Source: Rhodospirillaceae bacterium
GTDB taxonomy: Bacteria; Pseudomonadota; Alphaproteobacteria; Rhodospirillales; Casp-alpha2
Direction of reading: 5' to 3'
Assembly: GCA_002686255.1 (NCBI GenBank)
Contig: NZAZ01000108.1
Location: forward strand, 67,336 to 107,787
Length of the DNA stretch: 40,452 bases
How positions within the stretch are numbered: the stretch's first letter is position 1; every line of letters begins with the position of its first letter. This document shows, in pieces, positions 27,160-33,172 of the stretch. The notes beneath the pieces were generated by a model. That model was not told the DNA's origin, searched no databases, and worked only from the letters and a program-made list of their open reading frames with translations. Both the position numbers and the translations under genes were made by a program.

Positions 27160-27759
27160 ATGAGTTCCGACGGAATACCCGGGCGGGATTCAGAAACGGC
27201 ATTGCGGGTCAAGGCCCTCGAATCCCTTTTGCTGGAAAAGGGACTGATCGAAACCAGGGCGATCGATGAACTGATCGACATGTTCGAAAACCGGCTCGGT
27301 CCCTGGAACGGGGCCAAGGTCGTCGCCCGGGCGTGGATGGATTCCGACTACAAGGACCGGCTGTTGCGGAACGGCACCGCGGCGATTTCCGAAATGGGCT
27401 TTGATGTGGTTCAGGGCGAGGAAATGGTGATCGTCGAGAACACCCCCGACGTCCACAATATTGTCGTCTGCACATTGTGCTCCTGCTTCCCCTGGGCGAC
27501 CCTGGGCCTGCCGCCGGTGTGGTACAAGTCGGCGCCCTACCGGGCGCGGACGGCGAGTGATCCGCGCGGTGTGCTGCGGGAATTCGGGACCGAGATAGCC
27601 GAAGACACCGAGGTGCGGGTCTGGGACAGCAACGCCGAACTCCGCTACATGGTGTTGCCCGAGAGACCGGCGGCAACGGAAGGACTGGACGAGGCGGCAT
27701 TGGCCGAGCTGGTCACCCGGGATTCAATGATCGGCGTGACCAAGGTGGCGCCGCCTTGA
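27160..27759 (+). CDS. nthA: Nitrile hydratase alpha subunit, cobalt type
   Basis: Metal-carrying subunit of nitrile hydratase, which turns nitriles into amides. The metal claw is VCTLCSC, with C104, C107, S108 and C109; the threonine after the first cysteine is the mark of cobalt enzymes, whereas iron enzymes have serine. The following [21 protein letters not shown] is typical of nitrile hydratase rather than thiocyanate hydrolase gamma. [15 protein letters not shown] is another family block. The frame is open from 27058, but the start at 27160 has GGAGGGGAG just upstream. Length is 199 residues. It is the first gene of a five-gene run. Confidence 0.95.
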   Translation: MSSDGIPGRDSETALRVKALESLLLEKGLIETRAIDELIDMFENRLGPWNGAKVVARAWMDSDYKDRLLRNGTAAISEMGFDVVQGEEMVIVENTPDVHNIVVCTLCSCFPWATLGLPPVWYKSAPYRARTASDPRGVLREFGTEIAEDTEVRVWDSNAELRYMVLPERPAATEGLDEAALAELVTRDSMIGVTKVAPP

Positions 27760-27811
27760 TTTAAGCCCCGGAAGACAGCCGGCAACTCCGGCGGCGCGAG
27801 GGAGGTTAACG

Positions 27812-28123
27812 TTGAACGGCGTACACGACATGGGTGGCATGCATGGGTTGGGCCCCATCGTCAGGGAGGAGAACGAACCTGTTTTCCATGGGGAATGGGA
27901 GAAACATGCGCTGGCGCTGGCCCGCGCGATGATGGCCGGCAAGCACTTCAACCTCGATGAATTCCGCCATGCCATCGAGCGAATTGAGCCGTCCTATTAC
28001 CTTCGATCCAGCTATTACGAGCACTGGCTGGAGGGAACCATCACCTTGCTGCTGGAAAAGGGCGTGATCACCGAGGACGAGTTCGACGCGCGGCTTTCCG
28101 ATCTGGCCGAGGGGGAGGGGTGA
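27812..28123 (+). CDS. Nitrile hydratase beta subunit, N-terminal half
   Basis: This 103-residue protein is the N-terminal half of a nitrile hydratase beta subunit. It opens with the canonical MNGVHDMGGMHGLGPI, translated from a TTG start with GGGAGG upstream. EPVFHGEWEKHALAL, EFRHAIERIEP and YYEHWLEG are family blocks. R52 aligns with the beta-subunit pocket arginine (Arg56 of the Rhodococcus iron enzyme, Arg52 of cobalt enzymes, numbering from memory). It ends at the usual domain linker and overlaps the next gene as TGATG. Natural halves of this kind exist in thiocyanate hydrolase and toyocamycin nitrile hydratase, but a one-base frameshift in the G-run at 28111-28120 is also possible. Confidence 0.9.
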   Translation: MNGVHDMGGMHGLGPIVREENEPVFHGEWEKHALALARAMMAGKHFNLDEFRHAIERIEPSYYLRSSYYEHWLEGTITLLLEKGVITEDEFDARLSDLAEGEG

Positions 28124-28473
28124 TGCCGATCGTCGATCTGAAGCTGGTGCGGGGCCTTTACAAGACCCCCGGCGCCGCTCGCCTGGAGCTGGATGTCGCG
28201 CCAAGGTTCAAGCCCGGCGATCGCATCCAGGCCCGCAACATAAATCCGCCGGGACATACCCGCTTGCCCCGCTACGTTCGCGGCAAGGAGGGCGTCGTCG
28301 AGCGGGATCGCGGCGTTTTCCATTTTCCCGATACGCGTGTCGGCGGCCAGGGAGACCAGCCGCAGCATATCTATTCCGTGCGCTTCAGCGCCCGCGAGTT
28401 ATGGGGTAACGAGGCCCCGGCCAAGGACAGTCTGATGATCGCTCTTTGGGACGAATACATGGATCCGGCCTGA
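28123..28473 (+). CDS. Nitrile hydratase beta subunit, C-terminal half
   Basis: This 116-residue protein is the SH3-like C-terminal half of a nitrile hydratase beta subunit. RFKPGDRIQARNINPPGHTRLP, YVRGKEGVVE, HIYSVRFSARELWG and LWDEYMDPA are standard family text. R47 in HTRLP aligns with the second pocket arginine (Arg141 of the Rhodococcus iron enzyme, from memory). Together with the previous gene it makes 219 residues, the length of one whole beta subunit. The ATG overlaps the upstream stop, and a G-rich run precedes it, which fits coupled translation. Confidence 0.9.
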   Translation: MPIVDLKLVRGLYKTPGAARLELDVAPRFKPGDRIQARNINPPGHTRLPRYVRGKEGVVERDRGVFHFPDTRVGGQGDQPQHIYSVRFSARELWGNEAPAKDSLMIALWDEYMDPA

Positions 28474-28495
28474 GTTCCGGAAAAGGGGAGCGTCG

Positions 28496-29230
28496 ATGCG
28501 AAAAATGTTGACGGTGCCGACCCTGGCCGTGCCCGAACAGCGGGCTGGCGCCGCTCTGCCGCGAGATGCCAGCGAGCCGGTCTTCGCCGAACCGTGGCAG
28601 GCGCACGCCTTTGCCGTGGTCATGTCCCTTTACCAGGACGGGCATTACAACTGGGCCGAATGGGATGATTATCTGGGCTACCACATTCAGGCGCCCGGGC
28701 ACTTCGGCGCCACCAACGGAGAGGCCGGCGGGACCGAGGCTGGCGAGGCCGAACCGGAACCAACGCGGGCCAATTACAGCCGTTTTCTCGCGGCTTGCGA
28801 AAGAGACGGCGCCAGGTTTTATCACTTGTGGCTGGCCGCCGCCGAGCACCTGCTGGACGCCAAGGGCCTGGTGCCCAAGGCCGAACTCGAAGAGCGCATC
28901 GACGCCTTTGAAAAGGCCGGGCGCGATGGACCGCGTTTTGCCGCCGGTAGGCGAGTCATCGTGCGCGACATCAAAAGAGAGGGCCACACCCATTTGCCGC
29001 TCTACCTGCGCGGCAAGACAGGCGTGGTGGAGAGCGACCGCGGTTTGTTCGTTTTTCCCGGGGCCGTCGGACATGACCACGATCATGACGGCAACGACAC
29101 CCTGCAACATGTCTATTGCGTGCGGTTTTCGGCGTCCGGGATCTGGGGCGCGGAGGCGGCCGGGAGGCACAGCCTGAACTTCAATCTTTGGGATTACCAG
29201 TTGGAACCCGCCTGGGGAGGCAGGTCATGA
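28496..29230 (+). CDS. Activator-like/nitrile hydratase beta C-domain fusion, copy 1
   Basis: Residues about 27-140 resemble the small nitrile hydratase activator/accessory proteins (P14K/NhlE type): EPWQAHAFAVVMSLYQDGHY, NWAEWDDYLG and FYHLWLAAAEHLLDAKGLV. Residues about 147-240 are a beta-type SH3-like domain (RVIVRDIKREGHTHLPLY, then LRGKTGVVE, and a WDYQLEP end). The two pocket arginines of a true beta subunit are missing: the FR of EFRHAIER is WD here, and HTRLP has become HTHLP (H166). A metal-binding-looking loop HDHDHD sits at residues 193-198. The start has AAAAGGGGAG upstream. I infer a maturation or metal-delivery role, or a non-catalytic subunit. Length is 244 residues. Confidence 0.8.
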   Translation: MRKMLTVPTLAVPEQRAGAALPRDASEPVFAEPWQAHAFAVVMSLYQDGHYNWAEWDDYLGYHIQAPGHFGATNGEAGGTEAGEAEPEPTRANYSRFLAACERDGARFYHLWLAAAEHLLDAKGLVPKAELEERIDAFEKAGRDGPRFAAGRRVIVRDIKREGHTHLPLYLRGKTGVVESDRGLFVFPGAVGHDHDHDGNDTLQHVYCVRFSASGIWGAEAAGRHSLNFNLWDYQLEPAWGGRS

Positions 29231-29886
29231 GCGAAAGAACACTACCGGGCGAACTGGAGCGTCTGTTCCGGGACGATGACGGCGCGCTTTACGCCGACGA
29301 AGCCGCGGCCCGCGCCATCGCCATCGTCATGAAACTGTTTGAGCACGAACACTATTCCTGGCCGGAATGGGTCGACAAGTTCAGTGCCGAGATCGAGGCG
29401 CCGGGGCATTACCGGCATTCGGAGGATGGCGCCAAGAAGGCCGAGGCCGTGCTGACCGGCGACGGCAAGAGCATCAATCGGAATTACGCGGAACTGTGGC
29501 TCGCGGCTTGTGAAAAACTGCTGCTTGAAAAGGGTTTGGTGACACCATCCGAACTCGACCGGACGTTCGCCGCGTTGCGCGCGGAACAACGGTCCGGCGA
29601 AGGGTTCGCCATCAACGACCGGGTTGTCGTGCGCGATATCGAGCCGGTCGGCCATGCCCATCTGCCACGATTCGTACGCGGCAAGATCGGTGTCGTTGAA
29701 CGGCGTCTCGGCGACTTCTCTTTTCCGATAACGCCGATGCCGGACGGCGCAACGGAACCCGACGGGAAAAACCGCCAACCGGTTTACAGCGTTCGCTTCA
29801 CGGCGCAAGAACTTTGGGGTTCGGATGCGCCCCGAAAGGATAGCGTCAACTTCAGTATCTGGCATAGTTACCTGAAGCCCGCCTGA
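29227..29886 (+). CDS. Activator-like/nitrile hydratase beta C-domain fusion, copy 2
   Basis: This is a 219-residue paralogue of the preceding gene and overlaps its stop by ATGA. The N-terminal half has the activator-like blocks EHEHYSWPEWVDKFSAEIE and NYAELWLAACEKLLLEKGLV. The C-terminal half is the beta SH3-like domain (FAINDRVVVRDIEPVGHAHL, RGKIGVVERR, and VNFSIWHSYLKPA). As in copy 1, the first pocket arginine is lost (EWVDK) and the second is histidine (H145 in HAHLP). It lacks the HDHDHD loop. The frame is open from 29116, but the overlapping ATG at 29227 fits the family start. No amidase gene follows. Confidence 0.8.
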   Translation: MSERTLPGELERLFRDDDGALYADEAAARAIAIVMKLFEHEHYSWPEWVDKFSAEIEAPGHYRHSEDGAKKAEAVLTGDGKSINRNYAELWLAACEKLLLEKGLVTPSELDRTFAALRAEQRSGEGFAINDRVVVRDIEPVGHAHLPRFVRGKIGVVERRLGDFSFPITPMPDGATEPDGKNRQPVYSVRFTAQELWGSDAPRKDSVNFSIWHSYLKPA

Positions 29887-29902
29887 GCGCTTCGAACCAA
29901 AG

Positions 29903-30171
29903 CTAGTAGCCTGTATCACCTAAATTGTACCCCTACGACGGCGTTGCGAGGTTTCCGGCTAGGAGCGCGTTGCGCCGTGGTGCCACCCACCACAAGCGGC
30001 GCGCGACGACGTCCGGAAGCCTCGCAGCGCCGCCCTCCGGGTCGCTTTTCCCGTCCCCTCGGGGCGTCGGAAACACTTGCCGATGTGCCCGCATCGCCGT
30101 CGCGTTTCCTCCTGCCGAGGAAACGGGAAAAGCGATCGTAGGGCTGCAATTTAGGTGATACAGGCTACTAG
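29903..30171. mobile_element. 269-bp structured MITE with 32-bp inverted repeats and CTAG target duplication
   Basis: CTAG flanks the element on both sides (29903-29906 and 30168-30171). The inverted ends 29907-29938 and 30136-30167 start TAGCCTGTATCACCTAAATT and match in 30 of 32 positions. The interior folds into two further arms. Arm A pairs 29939-29958 with 30013-30032 (only G-U-compatible differences) and is capped by GTGGTG/CACCAC. Arm B pairs TCGCTTTTCCCGT (30042-30054) with 30123-30135 and contains GTTTCCTC/GAGGAAAC. The whole is a three-way junction. No coding frame is supported. The remaining 30172-30416 before the next gene shows nothing I can name. Confidence 0.85.
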
Positions 30172-30416
30172 CCGCATTTGCCTCCAACGGACGATACCGT
30201 CCTTTTATGTTCGGGTGTGCGGAATGCGAACTCCTCGTGGTTTCCCCGAATGTCCTGTGTGGATGGCTCCCGCGTTGCAAGAGTTTATGGTTTCCCTCTT
30301 GGGACCCCGGTGCGGGAAATGATGATAATCCGATTGTTGCCCATAAACAGAGCCTTCCATCACAGTTGAGAATACGGTAGCTTTCGCCCAGTCGGAGGAA
30401 AGCAAGGGAGCCGAGC

Positions 30417-31019
30417 ATGCGGGGCATCGTCAGCGATATTCTGACGTGGCCGTGGTTTTCCGAACCCCACGGTTACAACTTCAACGGCCACCTCGTTCGC
30501 GATCCCAGCGGCAACATCTGTATCGATCCCGTCGAACCGACGGATGACGACATGGATGCCCTCGTCAGCGAGGGTGTGGCCTGGATCATCCTCACCAACC
30601 GCAATCATTACCGCGCGGCGAATCGGGTACGCGCAGGCACCGGCGCACGGACGGTCATCCACGCCGACGACGCGGACCACGCTCGAAGCCAGGGAACGGA
30701 ACTGGACGACGGGTTGGAAGTCGGCGGCACGGTCGGGCCGTTGGAGGTGGTCGACGCCTCCGGAAAGTCACCGGGCGAGGTTGCCTTGTTGTGGCGGGAA
30801 CGGGGGATTCTGATCGTCGGCGATGCAATCATCGGCAACCCGCCGGGGCAATGCGGACTCTTGCCGGAGCGCGTCATGGATGACCCGGCTCGCCTTCGGA
30901 GTAACGTGCGTAGGTTCCTCGATCTCGACTTCGACATCCTCCTTGTCGGCGACGGCGAGTCTTTACTTAAGAATGCCAAAGCCCAGGTCAAAGAGCTGGT
31001 TGATACGTTTCCAGATTAA
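30417..31019 (+). CDS. Degenerate metallo-beta-lactamase-fold protein
   Basis: A 200-residue protein with the layout of an MBL-fold hydrolase: YNFNGHLVRDPSGNICIDPV at the start, a motif-1 strand IILT, and ILIVGDAIIGNPPGQCGLL as the aspartate motif. The metal motif THxHxDH is replaced by TNRNHYR (residues 60-66), and the late histidine region reads LLVGDGESL. Most zinc ligands are therefore missing, and ordinary hydrolase activity is doubtful. GGGAG lies 8 bases before the start. It stands alone between the MITE and tadA. Function is unknown. Confidence 0.8.
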   Translation: MRGIVSDILTWPWFSEPHGYNFNGHLVRDPSGNICIDPVEPTDDDMDALVSEGVAWIILTNRNHYRAANRVRAGTGARTVIHADDADHARSQGTELDDGLEVGGTVGPLEVVDASGKSPGEVALLWRERGILIVGDAIIGNPPGQCGLLPERVMDDPARLRSNVRRFLDLDFDILLVGDGESLLKNAKAQVKELVDTFPD

Positions 31020-31067
31020 ATTCGCTATCCCCCTGCCAAGCATTGGCGTCCCTGTGCCGCAATCGGC

Positions 31068-31100
31068 CTGCCGCCCCCTAGCGCCTGTCCTTGAAGAAGT
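31068..31100. repeat. Direct repeat, right copy, at the tadA stop codon
   Basis: Identical over 33 bases to 26185-26217 and in the same orientation. It covers the last seven or so codons and the stop of tadA plus 10 bases downstream. This is the layout left by integration at the 3' end of a gene, with the gene intact on this side. Confidence 0.85.
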
Positions 31101-31536
31101 CTTTCAGCAGCGCCGCCGCCCGGGTCTCGTCGAGGCCGCCTATGACTTCCGGTTTGTGGTGGCAGGTGGCGTGCGTGAACACCCTGGCGCCGTGCTCGAC
31201 GCCGCCCGACTTGGGGTCGTAGGCGCCGAAATAGAGGCGGCGGATGCGGGCCAGCGTCATCGCCTGGGCGCACATGGCGCAGGGCTCCAGCGTCACGTAA
31301 AGGTCGATGCCGTCGAGCCGGGCCGAGCCTTGGGTTTGGGCGGCCTCCCGGATCGCCAGCATCTCGGCGTGGGCGGTGGGATCGGCCCGTTCCTCGACCC
31401 GGTTGCCGGCCGCGGCCAGCAGGCGTCCGGTTTTGCCGTCGACGACGACGGCGCCGACCGGCACCTCGCCGCGCCCGGCGGCGGCCTCGGCCTGGCGCAG
31501 CGCCAGTTCCATTGGTTTGGGCTCGGGTTTGTTCAT
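31078..31536 (-). CDS. tadA: tRNA-specific adenosine deaminase (TadA)
   Basis: Makes inosine at the wobble position of tRNA-Arg(ACG). The zinc motifs of the deaminase fold are HAE (H56-E58) and PCAMC (C86, C89). The helix LARIRRLYFGAYDPKSGG is typical. I chose the ATG at 31536 (152 residues); the frame is open to a TTG at 31572, but the extra residues do not fit the family. It is divergent from rluB across an AT-rich 255-base region. A partial copy of its 3' end lies at 26195. Confidence 0.93.
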   Translation of the reverse strand: MNKPEPKPMELALRQAEAAAGRGEVPVGAVVVDGKTGRLLAAAGNRVEERADPTAHAEMLAIREAAQTQGSARLDGIDLYVTLEPCAMCAQAMTLARIRRLYFGAYDPKSGGVEHGARVFTHATCHHKPEVIGGLDETRAAALLKDFFKDRR

Positions 31537-31619
31537 GGCCCCGACCCTGCCCTTGGGTGGCGGCGCCGTCAAGGGCCGTGGCCTACGCGGGATAAGTTAA
31601 TAAAAAGATAACACAAAAG

Positions 31620-31708
31620 GTGTATATACATTTAAAAAAGCGCAGAATATATAGGTTTAGATGAGCACTAAATCTAAATTTTAATAAATAAAATAATTGT
31701 ATATACAC
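31620..31708. promoter_or_regulatory. AT-rich divergent region with two copies of a perfect palindrome
   Basis: TGTATATACA, itself a perfect 10-bp palindrome, occurs at 31621-31630 and 31698-31707. Extended with flanking G and C, the two form an 11-bp inverted repeat, and the surrounding A/T runs also match in inverted order. Between them TTTAGAT pairs with ATCTAAA. The stretch is strikingly AT-rich against the GC-rich genome. It lies between the divergent tadA and rluB starts, so it may be an operator/promoter region. No regulator can be named. Confidence 0.5.
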
Positions 31709-31791
31709 TTATTTTAAAGCCTTTTGGCCTCCCTGGCTTGAGGGGCCGGGGGCTCTTGCGGGTGTTGAGGCGGGGCCATAGAGTGCAAACC

Positions 31792-32541
31792 ATGGCCGCT
31801 AAAACAAAATCACCTGTCACACGAAAACCCGAACGCGTCGCCAAGGTGCTGGCCCGGGCCGGGCTGTGCTCCAGGCGCGAGGCCGAACGCTGGATCGCCG
31901 CCGGGCGCGTCGCCGTCGACGGCAAGACGCTGACGACGCCGGCGGTAACGGTAACGGCGGAAAACACCGTGACGGTGGACGGCGATCCGATCCCGGCGGC
32001 GGCGCCCATGCGCCTGTGGCGGTATCACAAGCCGCCCGGCCTGGTCACCAGCCACGGCGATCCCCAGGGCCGGGCCACCGTCTTCGAGAAACTAACGGGA
32101 ACGCTGCCCCGGGTGGTCTCCGTCGGGCGGCTGGATATGAACTCCGAAGGACTGCTTTTGCTGACCAACGACGGCGGCCTGGCGCGGCGGCTGGAACTGC
32201 CGGCCACCGGCTGGACGCGGCGCTACCGGATCCGCGTCCACGGCATCGTGAACGAGAGGAAATTGAAAAGTTTGGAAAAGGGCGTCACCGTTTCCGGCAT
32301 CAAGTACGGGCCGATCCGCGCCGCGCTGGACAAGCAGCGGCGGGCCAACGCCTGGCTGACGGTGTCGCTGGAGGAAGGCCGCAATCGCGAGATCAGAAAA
32401 GTGATGGAGCATATGGGCCTGGAGGTGAACCGGCTGATACGGCTCGCCTACGGGCCGTTTCAGCTCGGCAACCTGAAGCGCGGCCAGACATCGGAGGTCA
32501 CCGGCAAGGTGCTGCGCGAACAGTTGGGGGAGGTTACATAA
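31792..32541 (+). CDS. rluB: 23S rRNA pseudouridine synthase (RluB family)
   Basis: RNA-modifying enzyme of the RsuA/RluB class. An S4 RNA-binding domain covers residues about 14-60 (RVAKVLARAGLCSRREAERW). The catalytic aspartate is D115 in VGRLDMNSEGLLLLTNDG. EGRNREIRKVMEHMG and VNRLIRLAYGPFQLGNLKRG complete the family signature. The frame is open upstream, but the ATG at 31792 gives the normal N-terminus (249 residues). RluB over RluE or RluF is the likeliest assignment because of the S4 domain and the tadA/rsmD neighbours. The stop overlaps the rsmD start (TAATG). Confidence 0.9.
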   Translation: MAAKTKSPVTRKPERVAKVLARAGLCSRREAERWIAAGRVAVDGKTLTTPAVTVTAENTVTVDGDPIPAAAPMRLWRYHKPPGLVTSHGDPQGRATVFEKLTGTLPRVVSVGRLDMNSEGLLLLTNDGGLARRLELPATGWTRRYRIRVHGIVNERKLKSLEKGVTVSGIKYGPIRAALDKQRRANAWLTVSLEEGRNREIRKVMEHMGLEVNRLIRLAYGPFQLGNLKRGQTSEVTGKVLREQLGEVT

Positions 32542-33119
32542 TGCGCATCGTCGGCGGCTCCCTGAAGGGCCGGACCCTGAAGGCGCCGGCCCGGAACACC
32601 CAAAAGGGACGGGAACTGCGCCCGACCGCCGACCGGGTCCGGGAATCGCTGTTCAACGTCCTCGCCCACGGGGCCGGAGGGGTCGACCTGGAGGGTGTGA
32701 GCGTCATCGACGTTTTCGCCGGCACCGGCGCCCTGGGGCTGGAGGCGATGTCGCGGGGCGCCGGGCACGGCGTCTTCATCGACAACGACGGGGCGGCATT
32801 GGCGTTGGTGCGCAAGAACGCCGGCGCCCTGGGGCTAGGCCGCAAGGTGACCCTGTTGAAGCTCGACGCCGCCCGCCTGCCACCGCCGCCCCGCATCGCC
32901 AAGACGCCGGGGGGGCTGGCGTTCCTCGATCCGCCCTACGATTCGGGCCTAGTTGTCCCGGCGCTCCTCGGATTGGCGGCCAAGGGCTGGCTGGCGGAGG
33001 GCGCCGCCGCCGTCGCCGAGGTCGCGGCCAAGGAGGCGATGGAGCCGCCGAAGGGGTTCGAGATTTTCGACGAGCGCCCCTACGGCGCCGCCCGGCTGGT
33101 GTTCCTGCGAAGGGTTTAG
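32541..33119 (+). CDS. rsmD: 16S rRNA m2G966 methyltransferase (RsmD)
   Basis: SAM-dependent methyltransferase acting on G966 of 16S rRNA. MRIVGGSLKGRTLKAP is the usual N-terminus, followed by LRPTADRVRESLFN. The SAM-binding loop is VIDVFAGTGALGLEAMSRGA (residues 55-74), and the catalytic motif is DPPY at residues 130-133. Length is 192 residues. GGGGGAGG lies 8 bases upstream of the start, inside the end of rluB, so the pair is coupled. It converges on mutL with 53 bases between the stops. Confidence 0.95.
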   Translation: MRIVGGSLKGRTLKAPARNTQKGRELRPTADRVRESLFNVLAHGAGGVDLEGVSVIDVFAGTGALGLEAMSRGAGHGVFIDNDGAALALVRKNAGALGLGRKVTLLKLDAARLPPPPRIAKTPGGLAFLDPPYDSGLVVPALLGLAAKGWLAEGAAAVAEVAAKEAMEPPKGFEIFDERPYGAARLVFLRRV

Positions 33120-33172
33120 TCCTCACTTTCATAATTTCGCGACCCGTAGGACGGCTTCCCGAGGTCATCCGA

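Noticed and set aside
27160..28473. Thiocyanate hydrolase gene set
   Set aside because: The split beta recalls thiocyanate hydrolase, but the alpha sequence after the metal motif ([15 protein letters not shown]) is of nitrile hydratase type. Substrate is still open.
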